This document shows positions 1 through 5,649 of a DNA stretch of 5,649 bases, piece by piece. The position numbers were made by a program, and so were the translations under genes. The notes under the pieces are model-generated. The model was not told the DNA's origin. It ran no database searches and saw nothing but the letters and a program-made list of their open reading frames with translations. This stretch comes from Candidatus Adiutrix sp. (GTDB lineage Bacteria > Desulfobacterota > Desulfarculia > Adiutricales > Adiutricaceae), in contig JAITVE010000350.1 of assembly GCA_031285975.1 (NCBI GenBank), positions 1 through 5,649 on the forward strand, read 5' to 3'. The stretch's first letter is position 1. Every line of letters begins with the position of its first letter.

Positions 1-2
1 CC

Positions 3-1424
3 ATTGCCGGGCGGCTGCACCGCGTGGCCGACCTGGCCCTCAACGTGGCCCGGCAGGTCGGGCATTTGCGCCACGCCGACTTCATGGACGGCTATGGCCT
101 GGACGAATTTTTCGAGGAAATCGAACTCGGCCTGAGCCTCATCCGCCCGGCCCTGGAAGGCCGCAAAGTCAAGCTGGTGGTGCGCCTCTGCCAGGTTGAG
201 GGCCGCCTGGACGCGCTGTACGCCGAGCGTTTCAAGCGGCTCGTCCGCGAACTCGACGAGGGCTGCGGCCAGCCCGGCGACCGGGTCACGGCCCTGATGG
301 TGGTGCACTATCTGGAGCGCATCGGCGATTTGCTGCTGGAAATCGGCGAACTGATGATCCACATTTTTTTCGGCGAAAACCTCAATTTCGCGCAATACCA
401 GGCCCTGGGGGCCGGGCTCCGGGCCGTGGGGGGCGAGTTGGAAACCGCCGCCGCCTTCCAGTCCATCTGGGGCGGGCGCTCCGGCTGCCGCGTGGGCGTG
501 GTGGGCCGCTACGGCGGCGACGAAGTGGGCCGGGTGGACGGCCAGGCGGTCATCTTCAAGCACGGCCCGGCGGCCAAGCTGGAAAAGGAGCAGGAGAGCC
601 TCGGCTTTTGGGCCAGCCTGCGGCCCGGCCTCTGCCCGGCGGTGAAAACCTTCGTCCCCGGCCCGGACGGCGAGGACGCGGCCCTGGTCATGGAATACAT
701 CGACGGCCCCACCCTGCGCGATTTGTTCATGAACCCCGGCGGCCAGGCGGAAGCCCGGGCCGCCCTCACGGAAGCCTTGAATCTCTTGGCCGGGGTCTGG
801 CGCGATACGAGGCGGGAGGAAGCCGTGGGGGCCGGTTTCATCCGCCAGGCTGAAAAGCGGCTGGGGCCGCTCCGGGCCCTGTATCCCGATTTGCTGGATT
901 TCAGCGGCTCCTGGGGCGCTCTGCGCCTGCGGCCGCTGGAAGATTTGCTGGCCGAGGCCCACAGCTTTGAGCCCGCCGCCCCCTTTTCGGTGCGCCTCCA
1001 CGGCGATTTTAATTTGCCGAACGTGATGCGGGACGAGAGCACCGGCAAACTCCGCTTCATCGACCTTCACCGCAGCCGCCAGGGCGATTACGCGCAGGAC
1101 GTGTCAGTGATGATGATGTCCATCCTGCGCCTCCCCCTCTCCGCCCGCGAAGACCGCGACCGCCTCGCCGCCGCCGCCGGGCTGGCAGCGGATTTCGCCC
1201 TCAAATTCGCCGCTGAGAACAACGACCCCAGCGCCCAGGCCCGGCTGGCCTTCGGCCTGGCCCGCTCCTTCCTCACCTCGGCCCGCTTCGAGCCCCGCCG
1301 CTCGGCGGCTGTCCGTTTCATTGGTCACAGCCGCCACCTGTTGGGCCGCCTCATCGCTTTCGGCCGTTCGGGCCGCCCCTGGCCTGAATTCGAACTGGAC
1401 AAAAGAACGCTTTTTGTATTATAA
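3..1424 (+). CDS. PhoU-like domain fused to APH-type phosphotransferase (5' partial)
   Basis: The gene is cut by the left edge. The frame is open from the first complete codon at 3 and already reads as PhoU helix (LHRVADLALNVA), so the GTG at 24 is probably not the true start. A second PhoU repeat ends with the signature YLERIGDLLLEIGE at about 309-350; in PhoU such E/D-rich motifs bind metal and contact the phosphate transporter or its sensor kinase. From about 480 a kinase fold of the aminoglycoside/choline phosphotransferase superfamily begins: a beta-3 lysine in VIFKHG, an alpha-C glutamate in EKEQESL, a hinge in LVMEYIDG, the catalytic HGDFNLPN at 999-1022, then FIDLH with the metal-binding aspartate at 1062-1064 and GDYAQD. 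All catalytic residues are present, so it looks active, probably cytoplasmic. The substrate cannot be read; antibiotic resistance is unlikely given the PhoU partner. A role in phosphate sensing or in phosphorylating a small metabolite is inference. It ends in TAA, 186 bases before nfnA. Confidence 0.85.
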   Translation: MAGRLHRVADLALNVARQVGHLRHADFMDGYGLDEFFEEIELGLSLIRPALEGRKVKLVVRLCQVEGRLDALYAERFKRLVRELDEGCGQPGDRVTALMVVHYLERIGDLLLEIGELMIHIFFGENLNFAQYQALGAGLRAVGGELETAAAFQSIWGGRSGCRVGVVGRYGGDEVGRVDGQAVIFKHGPAAKLEKEQESLGFWASLRPGLCPAVKTFVPGPDGEDAALVMEYIDGPTLRDLFMNPGGQAEARAALTEALNLLAGVWRDTRREEAVGAGFIRQAEKRLGPLRALYPDLLDFSGSWGALRLRPLEDLLAEAHSFEPAAPFSVRLHGDFNLPNVMRDESTGKLRFIDLHRSRQGDYAQDVSVMMMSILRLPLSAREDRDRLAAAAGLAADFALKFAAENNDPSAQARLAFGLARSFLTSARFEPRRSAAVRFIGHSRHLLGRLIAFGRSGRPWPEFELDKRTLFVL

Positions 1425-1540
1425 CTAATAACTTGGAGGAGCGATTCCGCCGTTGCCCGGTTGAGTCGAAATAGCGCGGCTCTGGCAGTTGAACATCTCC
1501 ATAGCTGAACCTGTTTTACTTCACGGCCGACCAAGCCTTT

Positions 1541-1564
1541 GTGTTGCGGCGCGTTGCCCAACAC
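1541..1564. promoter_or_regulatory. Inverted repeat upstream of nfnA, possible operator
   Basis: Perfect 6-base arms GTGTTG (1541-1546) and CAACAC (1559-1564) flank a 12-base centre, ending 46 bases before the nfnA start. The layout resembles a dyad for a dimeric regulator. The redox regulator Rex, which often controls Nfn-type genes in anaerobes, binds a related TTGTGA-N6-TCACAA type site, but the match here is poor in both spacing and bases, so Rex is only a suggestion. A weak RNA hairpin is the alternative, and a chance repeat is quite possible. Confidence 0.25.
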
Positions 1565-1597
1565 GTTACGTTTTTTCGGCGGGTGAATTTTACGCCT

Positions 1598-1602
1598 GGA
1601 GG
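1598..1602 (+). promoter_or_regulatory. Ribosome binding site of nfnA
   Basis: GGAGG lies 8 bases before the ATG at 1611. This strong Shine-Dalgarno match fixes the start, and the resulting N-terminus (MYKIVTRREM) matches where the family usually begins. Confidence 0.85.
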
Positions 1603-1610
1603 CAAACGTT

Positions 1611-2477
1611 ATGTACAAAATCGTTACACGCCGCGAAATGGCCCAGGGAACTGTGGTGCTCAATGAAATTGAAGCCCCGCTCATCGCCCAGAAAGCCAAG
1701 CCCGGCCAGTTCGTTATTTTACGGGCCGATGAAACAGGGGAACGCATTCCCCTGACCATGGCCGCCGCCGACCCGGCCAAGGGCACCGTCACCATAATTT
1801 ACCAGGTGGTGGGCAAATCCACCAAACGTTTTCGGGATATCCCGGAGGGTGAAGGCTACCTCGACTTAGTCGGCCCCCTCGGCAGCCCCACCCACATTGA
1901 AAAGCACCCCGGCCTGGTGCTGGTGGTGGGCGGCGGCACCGGCGTGGCCGTGGTGCACAACATCGCCCGCGGCATGAAAGCGGCCGGGAACAAGGTGGTC
2001 TCCATCATCGGCGCGCGCACCAAAGATTTATTGATTCTTGAGGATATGATGGCCGCCGCCTCCGACAAGCTGGAAGTCTGCACCGACGACGGCAGCTACG
2101 GCCACCACGGCTTTGTCACCAATATTTTAAAGCAATACCTCGAAGGCCCGGACAAGGTCAGCGAAGTGGTCTGCGCGGGCCCGGCCCCCATGATGCGCTT
2201 TGTGGCCAAGATGACCGCCGAATACAACGTGCCCACCCTGGTGAGCTTAAACGCCATCATGATTGACGCCACCGGCATGTGCGGCTGCTGCCGGGTCAGC
2301 ATTGGCGGCGAGACCAAATTCACCTGCGTGGACGGCCCCGAGTTCGACGCGCACAAGGTCGATTGGGATGAATTCATGCAGCGTTTGACCGCCTACAAGC
2401 CCCAGGAATTCATTTCCGCCGAGCGGTACGACGCCCACCATCCCTGCAAAATCAACCGCGACCACGACAAGGCCTGA
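1611..2477 (+). CDS. nfnA: NADH-dependent ferredoxin:NADP+ oxidoreductase, small subunit
   Basis: NfnA (NfnS) is the NAD(H)-binding subunit of the flavin-based electron-bifurcating Nfn complex, which reversibly couples NADH plus reduced ferredoxin to two NADPH in the cytoplasm. The 288 residues are the full family length. The ferredoxin-reductase-like FAD domain is marked by GQFVILR (32-38) and the flavin motif RIPLT (45-49). The pyridine-nucleotide domain has VVGGGTGVAVVHNIA (105-119), IIGARTKDLLILEDMM (132-147) and CAGPAPMMRFVA (188-199). The [2Fe-2S] ligands are all present: D219, C224, C227 and C239, the Asp/Cys3 set known for Nfn. C226 is an additional cysteine inside the CxxC loop, where other members as I recall them carry a small residue. 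The same fold occurs in dihydroorotate dehydrogenase PyrK and in archaeal SudB, and databases may call it sulfide dehydrogenase subunit beta. The partner gene directly downstream decides for Nfn. A strong GGAGG precedes the ATG. Confidence 0.93.
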   Translation: MYKIVTRREMAQGTVVLNEIEAPLIAQKAKPGQFVILRADETGERIPLTMAAADPAKGTVTIIYQVVGKSTKRFRDIPEGEGYLDLVGPLGSPTHIEKHPGLVLVVGGGTGVAVVHNIARGMKAAGNKVVSIIGARTKDLLILEDMMAAASDKLEVCTDDGSYGHHGFVTNILKQYLEGPDKVSEVVCAGPAPMMRFVAKMTAEYNVPTLVSLNAIMIDATGMCGCCRVSIGGETKFTCVDGPEFDAHKVDWDEFMQRLTAYKPQEFISAERYDAHHPCKINRDHDKA

Positions 2478-2493
2478 GGCCCCGGAGGGGCTT
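2477..2493 (+). terminator. Hairpin at nfnA stop, weak terminator or intercistronic stem-loop
   Basis: AGGCCCC and GGGGCTT pair over seven base pairs (one G-U) around a GGA loop, starting at the last base of the nfnA stop codon. It is followed by only a short broken T stretch (TTTACTT), so full termination is doubtful. Because nfnA and nfnB products are needed as a pair, a partial terminator or an mRNA-stabilising stem that sets the subunit ratio seems more likely than the end of the transcript. Confidence 0.4.
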
Positions 2494-2563
2494 TACTTCG
2501 TCACGCTGCGATTTGATTCAACTGGCGGTGGCCTAAAAGAAACCTTGCTGCCCGCCGTACCTT

Positions 2564-2567
2564 GAGG
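2564..2567 (+). promoter_or_regulatory. Ribosome binding site of nfnB
   Basis: GAGG, in the context TTGAGGTG, sits 7 bases before the ATG at 2575 and supports that start. nfnB therefore has its own translation signal despite the 97-base gap after nfnA. Confidence 0.75.
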
Positions 2568-2574
2568 TGTTATC

Positions 2575-3966
2575 ATGAGTGAACAAACCCCGCGCCAGGC
2601 CATGCCCGAACAGCCGGCCCACGAGCGCCGCCATAATTTCAAAGAAGTGCCCCTGGGCTACACCCCGGAAATGGCCAAAGCCGAAGCGGGCCGCTGCCTT
2701 CAGTGCAAAAAGCCCATGTGCGTGGAAGGCTGCCCGGTGGGCATCGACATCCCCAGCTTCATCAAACCCATTGCCGACGGCGACCTGCCGGGGGCTGTGG
2801 CCAAGCTGGCCGAGCGCACCGCGCTTCCGGCAGTCTGCGGCCGGGTCTGTCCCCAGGAATCCCAGTGCGAAGCCCGTTGCATTTTGGGCAAAAAGGGCGA
2901 AGCCGTGGCCATTGGCCGCCTGGAACGTTACGCCGCCGACTGGGCCCGCGCTAACGACCACAAAGTCATCCCCCCCAAAGCCCCGGCCACCGGCAAAAAA
3001 GTGGCCGTCATCGGCAGCGGCCCCTCGGGCCTCACCGTGGCGGGCGATATGATTCTCAAAGGCCACGAAGTCACGGTCTTTGAGGCCCTGCACCAGCCGG
3101 GCGGCGTTTTGGTCTATGGCATCCCCGAGTTCCGCCTGCCGAAAGCCATTGTGCAGAAAGAGTGCGACAACCTGGCCGCCCTGGGCGTGAAGTTCGAAGT
3201 CAACGCCGTCATTGGCCGCCTCCGCACCATTGACGAATTGCTGGAAGAATACGACGCGGCCTTCATCGCCGTGGGCGCGGGCACCCCCACCATGCTGGGC
3301 ATTTCAGGCGAAAACTTAGTGGGCGTATTTTCGGCCAACGAATACCTCACCCGCTCCAACTTGATGAAGGCCTATCGCTTCCCCGAATACGACACGCCCA
3401 TGTACCAGGGCCAGAAAGTGGCCGTGTTCGGCGCGGGCAACGTGGCTATGGACGCGGCCCGCAGCGCCCTGCGCTTGGGGGCCGAGGACGTGAAAATCAT
3501 CTACCGCCGGGGCCGCGATGAAATCCCGGCCCGCGCCGAGGAAGTGCACCACGCCGAGGAAGAGGGCGTGGAACTGCTGCTCCTCTCCGCGCCGCTGAAT
3601 TTCATCGGCGACGAGCAGGCCCGCTTGACCGGCGTGCGCTTGCAGAAAATGGAACTCGGCGAGCCCGACCCCTCGGGCCGCCGCCGCCCGGTGCCCATCG
3701 CCGGGTCGGAATATGACCTGGAACTGAACCTGGCCGTGGTGGCCGTGGGCACGGCTTCCAACCCGCTCATCACCGCCACCACTCCCGGCCTGGCCACCAA
3801 CAAATGGGGCTACATCCAGGCCGAGGAAGCCACCGGCAAAACCAAAAAGGCCCGCGTCTGGGCCGGGGGCGACATCGTCACTGGCGCGGCCACGGTCATT
3901 TTGGCCATGGGCGCGGGCCGCGCCGCCGCCGACTCCATGCACCAGTATCTCTCCTGGGGCTGGTAA
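2575..3966 (+). CDS. nfnB: NADH-dependent ferredoxin:NADP+ oxidoreductase, large subunit (GltD-like)
   Basis: NfnB (NfnL) carries the bifurcating FAD, two [4Fe-4S] clusters and the NADP(H) site of the Nfn complex. At 463 residues it is full length. The N-terminal iron-sulfur domain has C41, C44, C49, C53, C92, C98 and C102, with the spacing shared by GltD and dihydropyrimidine dehydrogenase; C88 is a further cysteine. E117 in IGRLERYA aligns with the non-cysteine ligand position of the second cluster, a glutamate in Nfn by my recall. FAD binding is shown by VIGSGPSGLTVAG (145-157), E170 and the C-terminal GGDIVTGAATVILAMGAG (431-448). The NADP(H) site has VFGAGNVAMDAAR (284-296) and RRGRDEIPAR (311-320), whose arginines fit the 2'-phosphate. 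Such proteins are often annotated as glutamate synthase small subunit, but no large glutamate synthase gene is here and nfnA is the immediate upstream neighbour, so the Nfn role is far more likely. Archaeal SudA is the nearest alternative name. Confidence 0.93.
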   Translation: MSEQTPRQAMPEQPAHERRHNFKEVPLGYTPEMAKAEAGRCLQCKKPMCVEGCPVGIDIPSFIKPIADGDLPGAVAKLAERTALPAVCGRVCPQESQCEARCILGKKGEAVAIGRLERYAADWARANDHKVIPPKAPATGKKVAVIGSGPSGLTVAGDMILKGHEVTVFEALHQPGGVLVYGIPEFRLPKAIVQKECDNLAALGVKFEVNAVIGRLRTIDELLEEYDAAFIAVGAGTPTMLGISGENLVGVFSANEYLTRSNLMKAYRFPEYDTPMYQGQKVAVFGAGNVAMDAARSALRLGAEDVKIIYRRGRDEIPARAEEVHHAEEEGVELLLLSAPLNFIGDEQARLTGVRLQKMELGEPDPSGRRRPVPIAGSEYDLELNLAVVAVGTASNPLITATTPGLATNKWGYIQAEEATGKTKKARVWAGGDIVTGAATVILAMGAGRAAADSMHQYLSWGW

Positions 3967-3989
3967 CAGAGAGGGTAAGGCAAATAGCA

Positions 3990-4024
3990 GCAGTCCGGGC
4001 GGCGACTTTTTCCACCTGGACTGC
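3990..4024. repeat. Inverted repeat 1 downstream of nfnB
   Basis: Arms 3990-4002 and 4012-4024 pair almost throughout: seven perfect pairs (GCAGTCC with GGACTGC), one G-U, two G-C, a C/A mismatch and two more G-C pairs. The loop is nine bases and contains five T. It begins 24 bases after the nfnB stop codon, so it could protect the 3' end of the nfn mRNA or slow transcription. Confidence 0.6.
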
Positions 4025-4030
4025 GTTGTC

Positions 4031-4087
4031 GGAGTCTTTTGAACCTGGGATGGCCTTGAAAGGCCTCTCCCAAGCTCAAAAGACTCC
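4031..4087. repeat. Inverted repeat 2, a 57-base long hairpin
   Basis: Twelve perfect pairs (4031-4042 GGAGTCTTTTGA with 4076-4087 TCAAAAGACTCC) are followed, after a short internal loop, by TGGGA/TCCCA (4046-4050 with 4068-4072), and then by GGCCT/AGGCC (4052-4056 with 4061-4065) closed by a TGAA loop. The structure uses nearly all its bases and would form on either strand. There is no T-run at its foot. It could be a transcription barrier, a dispersed repeat of the REP or small-MITE kind, or an RNA element in the leader of the next gene. Confidence 0.7.
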
Positions 4088-4089
4088 TC

Positions 4090-4103
4090 CGCCTTGCCAG
4101 GCG
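4090..4103. repeat. Inverted repeat 3, small hairpin
   Basis: CGCCT (4090-4094) and AGGCG (4099-4103) form five perfect pairs around the loop TGCC. It starts two bases after the long hairpin and is followed by six A. Read on the + strand it lacks the T-tract of a terminator. Its CCGCC could instead pair with GGCGG at 3998-4002 in the first hairpin, so alternative folds are possible. Confidence 0.45.
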
Positions 4104-4158
4104 AAAAAATTCACTCGCCCAACAATTCAAACATTCTGGAAAATTAGCGGTAAAAACT

Positions 4159-5649
4159 ATGAGTTATTTGTGGAAACTGCTGGGGGTGGCTCTCATCCTG
4201 CTCACAGCCGGGAACGCTGCCGCCGCCGACCACGACCTGGTTATTTACCACACCAACGACGTTCACGGCTATGCCTTTGAAGAGCGCGACGCGGACGGCA
4301 AGCTGACCCGCGTCGGTTACGACCGCCTCAAAGCCCTGATAGACGATGACGAAACAGAGTGCAAACTCTTGCTGGACGCTGGCGACGTGCTCCACGGCCA
4401 GGCCTTTGCCACGGCCCGGCGCGGTGAACTGGCGGCCCAAATTTTGAACATGATGGGTTATGACGCCCTGGCCGTCGGCAACCATGAGTTCGACTATGGG
4501 GCCGACCGCCTGGAATATTTGGTGAGTAAATACCGCCTGAATTTCCTGGCCGCCAACGTCCTGAAAGCAGATAATCCTCTCTCTAAGTGGCCGAAGTACT
4601 TTCTCCCGTCTTCCACGCTCCACCCCTTGAACAACTTGAAAGCCGGCATCTTCAGCCTCTCTACCCCGGAAACCCCAACCAGCACCGACCCGCGCAACGT
4701 GCTTGAACTCACGTTCGAAGACCCCATCGCCACGGCCAAAAACACGGCGGCCCGCCTGCGGGCTGAGGGCGCCAGCGTGGTTATCGCCCTGACTCATTTG
4801 GGCAGCGAAGACTATTGCCAACCCAGTTCCCTGACCCTGGCCGCCGAAGTGCCAGGCCTAGATTTGATTGTGGACGGCCACAGCCACAGCGCCCTGGCAA
4901 AGCGGGTCAAACGGCCCGACGGCGGGGAAACGCTGGTAGTCAGCAGCGGCTCCGGCTTTGAAAACGTGGGGCGGGTATACGCAGACCGAAGCGAAGGCGG
5001 CTGGACTTTCAGCGCCGAACTGCTGCCAGCCGCAGATATCTCTTACATCGCCCCCGACCCTGCCATGAGCCGGGCGATGGCCGCCCTGCGTGAGGAACTG
5101 GACGCGGAGCTCGCCCAGGTGGTGATGGAAGCGCCCTTTGCCCTGGACGGTTCGCGCGAGAACATCCGCAACCGCAGCACCAATCTGGGCCGCATTGTCA
5201 GCGCCGCCCTGATGTCGGGCACCGCGGACGCGGCCCTCATCAACAGCGGCAGTTTCCGCGATTCCATTGCCGCCGGGCCTGTGACCAAGGGGCAGCTTCT
5301 CTCCGTGCTGCCCTACGGCAATTACGTCTATGTGATAGATATCAGCGGCGCGGATTTACTGGCCGCCCTCAATCACGGGCTGGCCCGGCCCGGCTCCGGG
5401 GCTTTTCCCCAGTTCTTTGGAATGACGGTGGAGGCCGCCCCCCTGCCCACCATTCCGGGGGCGCTGAAAGCCACCGCCGTTACCATTGGCGGCCGCCCGC
5501 TTGACCCGACCGCCACTTACCGCCTGGCCACCAACGACTTCCTGCACTCCGGCGGCGACGGCTACAAAATGTTCAGCAAGTACGAGGCTCAGGAACTTTC
5601 CACGCTGGAAGAAATTTTCCGCAATTTTATTACAGAAATCCCCGCCGAG
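4159..5649 (+). CDS. Secreted 5'-nucleotidase, UshA/CD73 family (3' partial)
   Basis: The frame is open to the right edge (497 codons, no stop). The protein starts with a signal peptide: MSYLWK, a hydrophobic core LLGVALILL, and a probable cleavage after the alanine run at about residue 23. The product should act in the periplasm or outside the cell, releasing phosphate and nucleosides from nucleotides or related phosphoesters. The metallophosphatase domain has every metal ligand: TNDVHG (D34, H36), DAGD (D76), GNHEFD (N108, H109), THLG (H213) and GHSH (H241, H243). H109 and D112 match the catalytic His-Asp pair of UshA. From about 330 follows the 5'-nucleotidase C-terminal substrate domain, with LPYGNYVYVIDISG (384-397), FPQFFGM (416-422) and NDFLHSGGDGY (459-469). 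The usual NGGGIR is SGSFRD here (363-368), so base or substrate preference may differ. The ATG at 4159 lacks a good Shine-Dalgarno sequence but gives a complete signal peptide. The visible part is nearly the usual length, so few residues are missing unless an anchor follows. Confidence 0.9.
   Translation, partial: MSYLWKLLGVALILLTAGNAAAADHDLVIYHTNDVHGYAFEERDADGKLTRVGYDRLKALIDDDETECKLLLDAGDVLHGQAFATARRGELAAQILNMMGYDALAVGNHEFDYGADRLEYLVSKYRLNFLAANVLKADNPLSKWPKYFLPSSTLHPLNNLKAGIFSLSTPETPTSTDPRNVLELTFEDPIATAKNTAARLRAEGASVVIALTHLGSEDYCQPSSLTLAAEVPGLDLIVDGHSHSALAKRVKRPDGGETLVVSSGSGFENVGRVYADRSEGGWTFSAELLPAADISYIAPDPAMSRAMAALREELDAELAQVVMEAPFALDGSRENIRNRSTNLGRIVSAALMSGTADAALINSGSFRDSIAAGPVTKGQLLSVLPYGNYVYVIDISGADLLAALNHGLARPGSGAFPQFFGMTVEAAPLPTIPGALKATAVTIGGRPLDPTATYRLATNDFLHSGGDGYKMFSKYEAQELSTLEEIFRNFITEIPAE

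Larger units (their letters stand above)
1425..1610. other. Intergenic region upstream of nfnA
   Basis: This 186-base gap separates the PhoU-kinase gene from nfnA and is the likely place for the nfn promoter. It is clearly less GC-rich than the flanking genes in parts, for example around the stop codon and at 1567-1590. I find no convincing -35/-10 pair; TTGAAC at 1489-1494 has no good partner at the right distance. There is no hairpin with a T-tract to end the upstream gene. A GGAGGA at 1435-1440 looks like a ribosome binding site, but the nearest start-like codon (TTG at 1453) opens only three codons. The one clear structure is an inverted repeat at 1541-1564, listed separately. Confidence 0.5.
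3967..4158. other. Structured intergenic region between nfnB and the nucleotidase gene
   Basis: The 192-base gap contains three inverted repeats in a row between 3990 and 4103, then an AT-richer stretch (4104-4158) leading to the next start. No hairpin is followed by a proper T-tract on either strand, so none is a textbook intrinsic terminator. The AT-rich tail is the likely promoter area of the nucleotidase gene, but no clear -35/-10 pair is visible. I see no small gene with a ribosome binding site. Confidence 0.6.

Noticed and set aside
24..26. GTG as the start codon of the first gene
   Set aside because: The frame stays open to the left edge and the residues before it (IAGRLHR) continue the PhoU helix, so the gene most likely starts outside the window.
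480..1424. Antibiotic-resistance aminoglycoside phosphotransferase
   Set aside because: Only the general kinase fold and catalytic motifs match. The PhoU fusion and lack of mobile context argue for a housekeeping or regulatory substrate.
1489..1520. TTGAAC with downstream TTTTACT as a sigma-70 promoter for nfnA
   Set aside because: No good -10 box lies 16-18 bases downstream, and the best AT-rich hexamer is too far away and a poor match.
3316..3942. Long open frame on the minus strand (208 codons) opposite nfnB
   Set aside because: It lies entirely within nfnB, has a low-complexity Ala/Gly/His-rich translation typical of the antisense of GC-rich genes, and shows no recognisable domain.
2575..3966. 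Glutamate synthase small subunit (GltD)
   Set aside because: The protein is homologous to GltD, but no large glutamate synthase subunit is present, and the adjacent NfnA subunit with its [2Fe-2S] motif fits the Nfn complex.
4094..4158. TTGCCA or TTCAAA as -35 boxes for the nucleotidase gene
   Set aside because: Neither has a TATAAT-like hexamer at acceptable spacing; the region is AT-rich, but no specific promoter can be supported.
4144..4821. Minus-strand open frame of 225 codons opposite the nucleotidase
   Set aside because: The + strand carries a signal peptide and all 5'-nucleotidase motifs in the same stretch, so the antisense frame is a shadow.

Overview
The window is GC-rich and gene-dense, with every supported gene on the + strand. 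It holds one gene cut by the left edge, two complete genes, one gene cut by the right edge, and three short intergenic spaces. Codon use is similar across all four genes (mostly GCC, GGC and CTG, with a minority of TTG/TTA), so I see no sign of recently transferred DNA inside the coding regions. The gene set suggests an anaerobic, probably Gram-negative bacterium. The central pair encodes an electron-bifurcating NADH-dependent ferredoxin:NADP+ oxidoreductase, and the last gene encodes an exported 5'-nucleotidase. A deltaproteobacterial (Desulfobacterota) origin would fit, but that is an inference from gene content and not something a marker gene shows here.

Layout. Up to 1424 lies the C-terminal part of a two-domain protein: the end of a PhoU-like helical domain fused to a kinase fold of the aminoglycoside/choline phosphotransferase type. 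A 186-base gap (1425-1610) follows, with one inverted repeat close to the next gene. nfnA (1611-2477) and nfnB (2575-3966) follow in the usual small-then-large order. They are separated by 97 bases that begin with a GC-rich hairpin touching the nfnA stop codon. The 192-base gap from 3967 to 4158 is dominated by three consecutive inverted repeats, one of them a nearly complete 57-base hairpin. From 4159 to the right edge runs a secreted UshA/CD73-type 5'-nucleotidase, whose stop codon is not in the window.

How the genes work together. NfnA and NfnB should form one cytoplasmic complex that couples NADH and reduced ferredoxin to NADPH formation, and all expected flavin-, nucleotide- and iron-sulfur-binding residues are visible. 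The flanking genes are both phosphate-related: a PhoU-kinase that may sense or modify something linked to phosphate, and a periplasmic enzyme that removes phosphate from nucleotides. Nothing in the sequence ties them functionally to Nfn, and the structured gaps suggest separate transcriptional units. I see no mobile element, CRISPR array, tRNA or rRNA. The least ordinary items are the PhoU-kinase fusion and the hairpin cluster downstream of nfnB; neither amounts to a clearly new system on this evidence.
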